A stretch of DNA of 64,000 nt from Magnolia sinica (taxonomy: Eukaryota; Streptophyta; Magnoliopsida; Magnoliales; Magnoliaceae). The translations under genes were made by a program, and so were the position numbers. Positions 47,691-58,811 of this stretch are shown piece by piece. The notes under the pieces were generated by a model that saw only the letters and a program-made list of their open reading frames with translations, searched no databases and was not told the DNA's origin. The DNA is taken from NCBI RefSeq assembly GCF_029962835.1, contig NC_080584.1:75916862-75980861 (forward strand), read 5' to 3'. Within the stretch, counting starts at the first letter, position 1. Each line of letters begins with the position of its first letter.

Positions 47691-49166
47691 ATGATGGAAA
47701 GCAAATCCGGCAAACTGTTTATTCTTCTTAGTTTCTTCATATTCTACTGCCACTGTGTTCAATTTTACCACGCGGCAGATACCATCACACAAGACCAACC
47801 GCTCCCTGATGGGAAGACCTTGATTTCTGCTGGTGAGGTTTTCGAGCTGGGCTTCTTTAGCCCCGGCAAGTCCAAGAATCGTTATGTGGGAATATGGTAC
47901 AAGAAAGTCACGAAACAAACGGTTGTATGGGTTGCCAATAGGAGAACCCCGCTCTCGCATTCATCTGGTGTCCTTACAATTAAAAGCAACAATGGGAATC
48001 TGATGATCTTGGATGAGATTGGAGGCAACATCATGGTGACATCTGATTCTGCCACCAATCACACAAGTGCTCGGCTATTGGATACTGGAAACTTCATACT
48101 GATAGAAGGTAATTCGACTAATGATGAAGGCCGGGTCATATGGCAAAGCTTTGATTATCCTACAGATACGTATCTCCCTGGCATGAAACTGGGGGTGAAT
48201 ATAAAAAGTCCACAAAACAGCTGGTTCCTCTCTTCATGGACAAGTGAAGATGACCCTGCTCCTGGGGACTTCACTTTCGGAATGGATTCCGATGGATTGG
48301 GTCAGTTTCTTATACGGAGAGATCGAAAAATCTACTGGACTAGTGGCACTTGGAACGGGGAGATTTTCAGCCTTATGCCTGAAATGAGAAGAGGTCATAT
48401 CTTCCATTACAGCTACATATCGAATGAGGATGGGACATATTTTATTTATTCACTTTATGATAATACTATAATTTCAAGATTGGTGATGGACGTGTCTGGG
48501 CAAATCAAGCAATTGACATGGCTGGAGAGCAGCCAATCTTGGATTTTGTTTAGGTCTCAACCAATAGCGCGATGTGAGGTTTATGCTCCTTGTGGAGCTT
48601 ATGGTATCTGCAAAGAGGATATGCTCTCTCTGTGCACGTGCTTGCACGGATTTGAGCCTTACTCTCAAAGAGATTGGGATTCAGGTGATAGATCAAAGGG
48701 GTGCGTGAGGCGAACAGAACTGAATTGTGGGAATCAAGATAGGTTCTTGCGGTTGAGTGGCATGGTGTTTTCTGGTAACCCTCGAGTTCTAAAGAATTCA
48801 AGTCTCAGCCTAGAAGATTGCGAATTTGAATGCAGGAGAAACTGCTCTTGTATTGCTTATGCTTCTGCTCATTACAACAGAACCGGATGTTCCTTGTTGG
48901 ATGGAGAGTTGATGAATATTCGCGAGACCTCCAGCAATGTTCCTGATCTTTATGTTCTTCTCTCTGCTTCAGAGTTTGGTATGCCTACTAACTCTTGACA
49001 ACAAGTCATTCGTATCGGTAGATTTTATCGTTTCAACATCATTTTCTTTTTCCTGTTTCCGCTTATCATTTTTAATTGTGTATTTGTTTGTTTTCTTATG
49101 CCTGTAAAAGTAGGAAACTGCAACTTTATCTCAGTCAGCCTGATTCTATCTATCTATCTATCTATC

Positions 49167-49211
<45 letters not shown>

Positions 49212-50078
49212 TATACTATATATATACACTTGTGCTGTGAACCGCAATGGCTTTCAACCATGCATTCTTTTTTGTACTAATCAATACATGTTCAAATACA
49301 GAAAACAATACAAGTTCAGACAGAGAAAAGAAGAAGAGGAAACAAGTAATCAGTGCACTTGCAATCTCTCTGTCCATACTTCTACTGGGCTCCTTTATGT
49401 GTTGTTTTTGTAGGCGAAAGCTAATGAATAAAGGTAAAAATTCTCCTAGTCATGAACTATGCAATTGACATTTTGATTCATCGTGTGAAGCAACTGTTTT
49501 GCTACTAACCAGGGAAACGGGAAACAAGCCAAGAAGTATTATTGCGTGAGTTAGGAGATGATGGGTCAGATGACAGGGAACTCATGAATGCAAATGGGCT
49601 CAGAGAAGGTGGAAGGAAGGGTCTGGAGTTGGCGCTATACAGTTTTGCAAGTATAGTAACTGCTACAGATAACTTCTCTCCAACAAATAAGCTTGGGCAG
49701 GGTGGTTTTGGCCCTGTTTATAAGGTAATCATATTTCATTGACACTAGTCCAAATTAGATAATAAGAAATGACATGTATTTCCGCAGGGGATTTGAACGA
49801 TGCTTTTAATTATTGAGAAAATCCAACACATGGTTCCTGTTAGACTTTTTTTTTTTTTCCCCTTTTCTTTTTGCTTTGAGCCACTACCCCAACTGGAAAT
49901 GGCTCTGGAACCATGCAGAAACTCTTTTTTTTTGCAGAGAAAATAAAAAGAAATCCCAACAAACCCTATTGGTAAACTACTACGCACTGGAATCATGAGT
50001 GTCTGTTGGTGAATCTCAAGGAACAGAACGCAGTCAGGAAATTGAATTTCCAAGATGACCATAAACTTGAAAATCATC

Positions 50079-50115
<37 letters not shown>

Positions 50116-52299
50116 AAATTCACAGAAACCATATTTCAGAAATATATCCCATGACTAAGAAAATCATGAGAAAGGAAGGAAAATAAAGCCAATAAAGAAA
50201 ACATCACTCTTATTCATGCCACCTCTTCGAACACTAATTTAGCTCAAATAATTACTAATGATCATGTAATTTGGTTTTCACCAGTACCTTTTCAAATACT
50301 ATTATCTTCCTATCAAGCTTTTAACAGACTCACTAGGAAAATATTTCTAAGAAGAAGCAAATCCTAATCAAGCTCTCGAACTACAACTATCATTTGAAAG
50401 GACGAGAAAAATAATTCATCTTAGATGATTCACTCTCTAAAAGTAAGTGTAGAGGTAACAAAACCTCTTATCTTACAATAAATAACATATTTAGTTGCCA
50501 AATTTCCATGTCTGTCACAACGTATGTTGTCCATCGGCAAAATAACTCTGCTTTAACGGGACTATATTTATTGCCAAACACCAACACACGAAGTATACAC
50601 CACCTAGTGTATCGATATTGAATAGAAGATGCTGACGGAAAATGACAATCTCAGGGTAGGTTGTCCCAGGGACAAGAAATCGCAGTGAAAAGGCTTTCAA
50701 GAAGTTCTGGACAAGGTCTAGAAGAGTTCAAAAATGAGATTATACTTATTGCCAAACTCCAACACATGAATCTTGTTAGGCTTTTGGGTTGCTGCATTGA
50801 AGGAGAAGAAAAGATTCTGCTCTACGAATACATGCCCAACAAAAGCCTGGACTTCCTCCTCTTTGGTTTGTTGCTCTTTAACACTTTCGAACTCCACGCA
50901 ATACTATGGTGATAGTTCGGCATCATTTCTCAATTTGTGGTCTCTCATCCACTGTACATGTGCCATACATGCACTCTTCTCAAACCATCCAAATCTTCGC
51001 CCCATTCCACAAGGATCATGACTCAAATTAAAATTCATACTGATCAGATGATCTTAGTCATCAGATTTTGGTCCACTAATTCGCACTGTTCAGGAACCAA
51101 TTTCTTTTAACCGAATTCTACTGGAGTTATTTTTCGGACTTGCTTCATCCACAACCTACATTATGATCACAATGATCTAGCTCAATAAACTCAAATACCA
51201 CATGTCTGGTGGATGGGACAACACAACTTGAGAAATGGACTATCTCGAAGTCCTGTCTGTCAACTTCATCTACATTCATATCCTTTATGTTGGTAGGATA
51301 TTCTCTACCATGTGCACTAAAATACCTTCTTGTTAATATATTTGAGTCTAAAAATGATGCAGATCCAACCCAAGGAAAGCTTTTAGATTGGGGAAAACGC
51401 ATCCACATCATTGATGGAATTGCTCAAGGGCTTCTCTATCTTCACAAGTACTCCCGATTGAGAGTTATTCACAGAGATCTTAAAGCCAGTAACATCCTCT
51501 TGGATGGTGAGATGAGCCCCAAGATATCAGACTTTGGCATGGCGAGAATTTTCGGGCGAAATGAATTAGAGGCAAATACAAATAGGGTTGTTGGAACTTA
51601 GTAAGTAAATTCATTCACAAGTACCAATCTACATCTAACCACATACACATCTGTATACCCATAAATATGCCCAACTGATTGTCTAACTTCAATTGAAATA
51701 TTGTTGAATGGTGGAATTCCAGTGGTTATATGTCTCCCGAGTATGCAATGGAGGGCCTTTTCTCAGAGAAATCTGACGTCTTTAGCTTTGGAGTGTTACT
51801 TCTAGAGATTGTCAGTGGCAAGAAGAACACAAGCTTTTATCATTCTGATATGTCTCTAAACCTTCTCGGATATGTGAGTAACCAGAACAAATCTACCATC
51901 TTGGTTTCATGTTTCAAAACACCTTGTTTTTGTTTTGTTTTGGAATCCGACAATGACTTACAACCAAGAAAGATGTAATTGTTTCAGGCATGGGAATTGT
52001 GGAAGGATGGTAGGGTCTCAGAGTTGATGGACCCAACATTAGGTGATACAACATCTACTGGCTGCGACATTTCGAGATTCATCCAAATGGGACTCTTATG
52101 TGTGCAGGAAAGTGCGAGGGATAGACCCACCATATTCGACGTTGTTTCTATGCTTGGTAATGAAATGACAACGTTGGCTAATCCGAAACGACCTGCATTC
52201 TTTCTAGGAAGAAGGGGGCTTGAGGAGAATTCATCTAAAATCAGAACAGAGAATTGTTCCAATAATGATGTAACTATTTCTGTGATAGAAGCTAGATAG
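47691..52299 (+). CDS. G-type lectin S-receptor-like Ser/Thr protein kinase, copy 2 (intact, 847 aa, 7 exons)
   Basis: Inferred exons: 47691-48978, 49302-49433, 49513-49724, 50655-50865, 51363-51600, 51723-51873, 51988-52299. All introns are GT-AG and the sum is 848 codons including TAG. ATGATG at 47691 precedes a hydrophobic signal peptide ([12 protein letters not shown]). Then come B-lectin (about 30-150, VVWVANR), S-locus glycoprotein (about 210-325), a Cys-rich EGF-like stretch ([13 protein letters not shown]), PAN (about 345-425), a membrane span (about 445-466), and the kinase: P-loop GQGGFG (535-540), Lys556 in IAVK, HRDLK with Asp653, DFG with Asp671, [11 protein letters not shown]. 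Extracellular-ligand receptor kinase of the SD1 class at the plasma membrane, the family of self-incompatibility SRK and many defence receptors; the ligand is unknown. Splicing exon 1 at TTTG|GTATGC avoids the TGA at 48996. Confidence 0.93.
49147..49210. repeat. TATC/CA microsatellite in intron 1 of copy 2
   Basis: TATC units followed by a long CA run. This is the same intron position where copy 1 collected its large insertions. Confidence 0.9.
50082..50111. repeat. (GA)n microsatellite in intron 3 of copy 2
   Basis: A short GA run, shared with the longer run at 17103-17148 in copy 1. Confidence 0.9.
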
Positions 52300-53119
52300 A
52301 CATTCGCACTTCAGAACAGAGTATGCCTCTTTTTCCAATCAACGGAAGTTTTTGTTGGTTGAAGTTCAAATAATTCTTACCATTTTATGTCAGTCAGATT
52401 AAATGATCATGTTGTATCCTCCCATATGAAACAATGAGTGGTATGGGTAAGATTGTGGGATTTATCCTCTAAACTACCATAAATAAGCTATTGTTTCTTT
52501 GAATTCTAGAGTTGAATGCGAGTCATTGGAAATTTTCTATTCATTGTTCTAAATTCATCAACAAACATGGATGGGAACCATCATCCCTTCAGAGCAAGTT
52601 TCTTATGATGGCCCATATAGCATATGGTATCAGACACATTCTGGCTCCTGGTACACCACTTCAACCTTGATCTCGACACTCTACGTGTTCTCCCTCCATT
52701 GCCAGCCGACAAAACCCAACAATGCTGAAACCGATCTTTTAAGATGTAAGAAGATGCGAGTGTATGAGTTCCTCACAATACTCCTAGACTGACAAAAATG
52801 AGGCTGATATAGAACTCAAGAAGCCCACAGCACAGACAACAGTTTGGTTGAGCTTTCAGGCCGGCCTGCCTCAACGAGGCTTGGGATGGAGTATGTGGCC
52901 TGCAGGATGGGTTCAGCCTTAAAATTAAGGCCTGCTTCTCAGGCAGGTTTGGACCATTTACAAAAGCACGTCAGCCCCACTGAGCCCATTAAGATTTCAG
53001 AGGGTAATTTTGTAATGCATAGTATATAAAAATCCTCACTTGCTCATGTTACATGCTCCCCATCTCTCTCTTCCATCGGAGCCAGTCGTTAGGCTTAAGC
53101 TTCTATCTGGTGGCCCCAT
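52300..53119. other. Spacer between receptor-kinase copies 2 and 3, left part
   Basis: Co-linear with the 3' flank of copy 1 up to about 52840, then with the upstream region of copy 2 (45320 onward). The junction near 52840 marks a tandem duplication breakpoint. No gene seen. Confidence 0.7.
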
Positions 53120-53124
53120 CATAC
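53120..53124. repeat. Target-site duplication of the minus-strand copia
   Basis: CATAC here and at 58206-58210, just outside the paired LTRs. Confidence 0.85.
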
Positions 53125-53300
53125 TTTAAACCGAGAGGAGCTGAAAGCTTTTGTGTATTTGAGACAACCCAAAGGGGTTGAATATATAGAGATTACAGTA
53201 TTTATACAAGGAAAGAAATAAAATCAAAATTATCTACCTATGGAAAGCCAACTATATAAGGTATGCTAGCTATACAAGATATATTTTAGTCTGTTTAACA
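53125..53300 (-). repeat. 3' LTR of the minus-strand copia
   Basis: 176 bp, paired with 58030-58205. The polypurine tract lies on its inner side. Confidence 0.9.
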
Positions 53301-53309
53301 TCCCCCCTC

Positions 53310-56300
53310 AAACTAATGCAGGTCATCGACAAGTAATAGTTTGCCAACGAGAAATGAGTGACGTGCAGAAGTTAGGGACTTGGTGAAAATGTCTACAATC
53401 TGATCATGGGATGTAACATATGGTAGATAAATGAGTCCAGACTGAAATTTCTCACGGATAAAGTGACAGTCAACTTCAATATGCTTCGTCCGTTCATGAA
53501 AAACCGGGTTAGAGGCAATCTGAATGGCACTGAGATTATCAACATGGAGTGGAGTAGGATTCTGCACAGGAATGCCCAAGTCGGAAAGAAGTCCACATAA
53601 CCAAACAAGCTCACTACACGCAGCAGACATCGCTCGATACTCGGCTTTTGTGCTTCATTTGGAAACAGTGTCCTGCTTCTTACACTTCCAAGAGATGAGA
53701 GAAGTGCCGAGAAAAATATAGTAGCCAGAGTAGATCTTCGTGTGAGAGCGCAACCAGCCCAATCAGCATCCGAATAAGCACGAAGGTCCAGAGTCGCCGT
53801 GGAGGAGAAGAACAGTGATCGATCTAGAGTTCCACGTAGGTACCGTATGATGCGTAACACCGTAGTCATATGAAGAGTCCGAGGAGCAGATACAAACTGA
53901 CTGACGACTTGGACAACATAGACAATATCAGGGCGAGTCATAGTTAAGTAAACCAGACTCCCAACCAAACGATGGTATAAGTCGGGCTGTGCAAGTAGAT
54001 CACCATCGTCGCGGCTATAATGAATGTTAAGTTCTAAGGGAGTCTGAACTATTTTCTGATCTGTCAATGATGCCAAAGCGAGAAGATCCTTGGCATATTT
54101 ACGCTGGCTGACCAGGATCCCACGTTTAGAACGTGAAATTTCAAGCCCAAGAAAGTATGTGAGATGGCCAAGGTCTTTCATCTTGAAGGAGGATTGCAGA
54201 ACTTCCTTTAAAGCCGAGATGCCAGCAGTATCGCTACCAGTCAGTAGGATGTCGTCAACATAGACCAGAACAATGACAATTCCGTGACCAGTGATGCGCA
54301 AAAATAAGGATGGGTCATGACCACTTTGAGTAAAGCTAGCACCCGTAACAACATCGTGAAAGCGTTGGAACCATGCCTAAGGTGCCTGTTTGAGGCCGTA
54401 CAGGGCTTTCTTCAGACGACATACCTTATTGTCAGGGATTAAGGAGCTAGGAGGAGGTTTCAAATACACGGTTTCTTGAAGATCTCCATGAAGAAAGGCA
54501 TTTTTCACATCCATCTGAGCGAATGGCCATGAGCGAACAGAAGATATAGCCAGAAGGGTACGAACAGTTTTCATCTTGGCCACGGGAGCGAAAGTTTCAT
54601 CATAATCAATTCCGTATTCATGTTTGTATCCCTGAGCGACAAGTCGAGCCTTGTATCGATCCAATGATCCATCATACTTGAGTTTGACCGAATAAATCCA
54701 TTTGCTACCAATTAGCTGTTGGTCAGCAGGTCGAGTGACAATGTCTCACGTATGATTATCTTCCAATGCTGCAAGTTCTTCTGCCATAGCTTTCTTCCAA
54801 CAATCATGAGTGACTGCCTGAGAGTATGAAGTAGGAATAGAAACGGTATCCAGAGTAGCATTCATGGTGGGCATAGAGCATATCAACCGATCAGGCGCTT
54901 GATGTTCACGAGCGGAACGTAGGATCGAGGTAAGTTCGGGATCAGCAACAGGTACAATAGATTCAGGTTGAGTAATAGGTGGTGGATCTGTACGTGGTTG
55001 ACGTGAGTAAACCTGCAACGGACGAGGGAGAGTACTTGAGGCAAATGGAATTTCTGTAAAGGCAGTTAGACCAGGAGAGTTTGGAGTGTGCGGAGGAGGA
55101 AGAGATGAATGAAAAGCAACGTGCTCAAGAAAAACTATATGTCGTGAAACCCGAACACGACGAGAAACCGGATCATAACATCGAAAACCCTTCTGAGTTT
55201 CCCCAAATCCCAAGTACATACATTTGACTGATTTTGGAGATAGTTTGTTATGTTCACGTGAAACCAAGTGAACATAACAGATACAACCAAAAATCCAAAC
55301 TGTAGAATATGCAGGAGGTAAGCCAGTGAGAACAGAGTAAGGAGATTTACTGTTCAGAACTTTGGTTGGCTTCCGATTAATCAAGTAGACGGAATGTAAC
55401 ATTGCTTCAGCCCAGAAAGAACGAGGAACACTCATAGCTGTCATCAGGGTGTTGGCAGTTTCAATAATATGACGATTTTTTCTTTCAGCCACCCCGTTTT
55501 GTTGTGGAGTATCAGAACAGGTGGTTTGATGAATAATTCCATGCTCTTGAAGAAATGTACGAAAATCAGATATTCCCCCCCTGAGTCAGAGCAGAGAGTT
55601 TGAACTGAAACCCGAAATTGAGTCTTCACCATAGAGTGAAATAACTTGAATTTTTCAAAAACCTGTGACTTCGATTGCAGAAAGTAAATCCAAGTGTAAC
55701 GTGTGAAATCATCAATGAATATAACATAGTATCGTAACCCAGAGAGAGACATAATTGGTGAAGGACCCCAGACATCCGTATGCACAAGTTTAAACATAAA
55801 AGATGATTTTATAGTACTTAGGAAAAATGGAACACATTTACTTTTTGAAAGACAACAGGAAGAACAAGAATAATCCAAATCATTTTTATTAAGAAAAATA
55901 TTCCCTAATATGCCAGACAAAATTAACTGAAGTAACCGATCGGAATGTGGATGACCCAGGCAAAAGTGTCATAGTTTCCACAATTTATTTGCCGAAGAAA
56001 TATCTGATAAAGAAGGAGAAAAGAAACAACGAGCCGGAGTGACAGATGGATCAAATCCAGCACGTACAGATGACCATGCCGCCTACCCCTCCCAAGTACC
56101 TTCCCCGTCGCCAGATCCTGCACAAAACAACAGTTGGGATGAAATATGACTAAGCAGTTATTTGATGTGAGTTGACCAACTGAAATTAAATTGGAGGAGA
56201 GGTTAGGGACGTGAAATACATCACGAAGGGTGAACTGGCGATGAGCAGAAGGAGAGAAAGTCAATGATCCAACAGACTGAATATGTAGTCTAGTGCCATC

Positions 56301-57425
56301 CGCAGTAGAAATAGCTTGATTGCTGGTGTAAGGACGAATGTCACGAAGATGGGATATAGTACCGGTCATATGATTGGAAGCACTTGAATCGAAGAACCAT
56401 GTAGAAGATGGGGATATACCTGACATACTGGCCGCAGAAAGGGCCTGAACGATTTGCTGGAGCATCGCAGGAGTCAACGGAGATGAAAGACCTTCAGCAG
56501 AAACAGTAGATGTAGAATTAGTAACAGTCGGCTCGGAAGAAATAGTGGCAGCAGTAGCAGAAAGAGCACGACCACGGCCACGACCACGACCACCACGTCC
56601 ATGGACGGAAAAAGATGCATATGCACGTATACGGCAGTCTTGAATACCATGACCAGTTCGTCGACAATAAGCACACCATTCTTTACATTGAGCGACAACA
56701 TAACCCACCTTATTGCAGCCGCGACAGGTTAAAGGAGAGGAGCCACGTGTTGGTGTAGTGGTGGACACAGCAAGCACCATATCAGATGATTCCGGAGTCG
56801 AGGAAGGAAGTGATAGAACTTTCAGTTGTTGTTCCTCAGCCAATAGATTATTAATAACCGAATTCAATGAAGGAGTAGGGCTACGGTTTAAGAGAGCAGC
56901 TCGACAATGCTCGAATTCCGGACGCAGTTTCATAAGAAATTGGCGAACTTGCGCACTCTCGCACATAGTTTGGAAAATTCTAAAGTCATTAGGAAATATT
57001 GAATCCATCAAGGCCATCTCAGTCCAAATTGTGACAATTTTAGAATAAAATGATTGAATACTGTCGTCACCCTGAGTAAGATTAACGAGATCCTGTTCCA
57101 GATGATATGACCGGGCCGCATTACTTTGATGATAAATTGTCTGAAGATGGTCCCACATTGCCTTAGCCGTGCGATGAGGTGTGAGGCCAACAGCAATGGA
57201 CCGATCGACCGAATCGAGAATCGAGGTAATAATCCGTCCATTGTTCATTTCCCAATCAGCCAATTTATCGGCATCCGTAGAGGTGGGAATAGTAACAGAT
57301 CCATCAATTAGTCCCCACAAACCATGACCCTTCAGGAAGTTCTGAAAATGGATGGCCCATAGTGAATAGTTGGTACCATCAAAACTACACCTTGGGGCCT
57401 CTGTATGTGAAGAGTTCTTGTCCAT
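53310..57425 (-). pseudogene. Gag-pol region of the minus-strand copia (broken)
   Basis: Minus-strand translation begins MDKNSSHTEAPRCSFDGTNY, a copia gag, and is about 85-90% similar to the plus-strand relative starting at 62181. Downstream are the protease with the WFFDSSASNHMTG region, the integrase (VHTDVWGP, IIDDFTRY-like), RT ([24 protein letters not shown]) and RNase H. Treated as a fossil with roughly half a dozen breaks. Confidence 0.88.
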
Positions 57426-57720
57426 TGATCGGAATTAATATAAAGCACGCAAAGAGTTGCAGCAGAAGAATGTTTTAGGTGTACCGTACAGTAGGAGATA
57501 TCTAACGGGTAGCAGTATCTGGATCTTGGCGGAATAGGAACAGCAACAGGACCTCTAGATCTGGAAAATATAGATCTGGCGACGCAGCAGCAACAACAAC
57601 AGATCTGGTAGGGAGCAACAGCAACAGAGGTGACCGGGCGACGCTGGACGAGCAGAGGGACGACGTTGGACGAGCAGAGGTGGTCGGACGGGTGGTCGGA
57701 CGACGTAGGTGGTGCCGGAT

Positions 57721-57905
57721 CTTCAACAGGGGACGGTCGGACGATGCAAGGTGGTCGGATCTTCAACAGGGGACGGTCGGACGCGCAGAGGTGGTTGGAT
57801 CTTCAACAGGGGACGGTCGGACGACGCAGGTGGTGCCGGAGCTTCAACAGAGGGCGGTCGGACGACGCAGGGGTGGTCGAATCTTCAACGGGGGACGCAG
57901 GACGA
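57721..57905 (-). repeat. Minisatellite in the copia leader
   Basis: Five copies of a 40-41-bp unit centred on CTTCAACAGGGGACGGTCGG start at 57721, 57761, 57801, 57842 and 57883 (plus-strand coordinates). The array lies in the untranslated leader between the primer-binding site and gag. The plus-strand relative has related CGTCCG-rich sequence at 61690-61800 but not this regular array. Confidence 0.85.
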
Positions 57906-58029
57906 GCAGCAGATGGCGCTGGACGAGCAGAGGGATGATCAGACGACGCAGTAGGGGTGGCCGGACGACGCAGGGGTGGTTGGATCTGACAGGTGGTGCC
58001 GGATTTGGATCAGTGAGGCTCTGATACTA

Positions 58030-58205
58030 TGTAAACCGAGAGGAGCTGAAAGCTTTTGTATATTTGAGACAACCCAAAGGGGTTGAATATATAGAGATTA
58101 CAGTATCTATACAAGGAAAGAAATAAAATCAAAATCATCTATCTATGGAAAGCCAACTATATAAGGTATGCTAGCTATACAAGGTATATTTTAGTCTGTC
58201 TAACA
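58030..58205 (-). repeat. 5' LTR of the minus-strand copia
   Basis: 176 bp. On the minus strand it begins TGTTAGACAG and is followed by the primer-binding site at 58029-58018. Confidence 0.9.
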
Positions 58206-58210
58206 CATAC

Positions 58211-58811
58211 TTGACCCGTAATAGCTCTGACACCATTCGATAAACTGGGAGTTCATCTGCCTCCTGACATCGCTCGGTGGGGGCCCACAAGCTGAGTGTT
58301 CGTAATCATCCAAGCCTCTGTTTCCATTACATAAAGAGTACTTGCAATAGTAACAAAACAAGCCCCTGTCCTGCATGTAGAATCAGCAATCATCTCCTCG
58401 TTGCAATTTCCAATTTCATTGTCAAAGTTAGGCGCATGTGAGAAATTATTTGGAAGATGTTGCAGAAAAAACAATATAAAAATCAATCTTCTTGAGCTCC
58501 TATTTAGTGACCCCATGATGCATGACCCGGTGGAGAAAATGCACCAGTTAGAATATAGTAATATGATTGTTAGACTTTTGTCCATTCCAAGAAGACCATT
58601 TTAAGTGACTCAGGTGAGCTGTGCCCATTCAGCCCCAACTCGCTTCTGGGTTGGATCAGTCAATTCAAGTAGCCGAGTATTTTGACCATCTTCCAGACTG
58701 GCTATAGAAGTGGTCATAAGTTTTCAGTAGTATTTTTCCTTAACTCATCAGTCACAGGCGCCTTTCAATCACCTTCCATTGACGGTGAATTGCAAGCTCG
58801 TTACTCATTCG
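58211..58811. other. Upstream region of receptor-kinase copy 3
   Basis: Co-linear with 45600-45960 and 47440-47690 upstream of copy 2, minus the MITE copies found there. It contains the TATAGAA block at 58703-58709. No separate gene seen. Confidence 0.65.

Larger units (their letters stand above)
53125..58205 (-). mobile_element. Ty1/copia LTR retrotransposon, minus strand (broken)
   Basis: A 5081-bp fossil with 176-bp LTRs, a 5-bp target duplication CATAC, a polypurine tract (complement at 53301-53309) and a tRNA-Met-type primer-binding site at 58018-58029. Reading on the minus strand: gag with a CAYCRRTGHGIQDC knuckle at about 57425-56600; protease about 56400; integrase 55900-54750; RT 54660-53900 with YVDD; RNase H to about 53330. 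Protease and integrase before RT is the copia order. It is broken in roughly half a dozen places. The LTRs differ at 7 of 176 sites (about 4%), older than the Athila element. Short LTRs and a 5-kb size suggest the Ale/Retrofit side of copia, not certain. Confidence 0.92.

Noticed and set aside
48979-48998. Premature end of copy 2 at the TGA at 48996-48998
   Set aside because: A GT donor at 48979 joins in phase to the transmembrane exon and gives an unbroken 847-codon product.
57630-58024. Gly/Arg/Asp-rich open frames
   Set aside because: They arise from the 40-41-bp minisatellite in the copia leader and have no protein family features.
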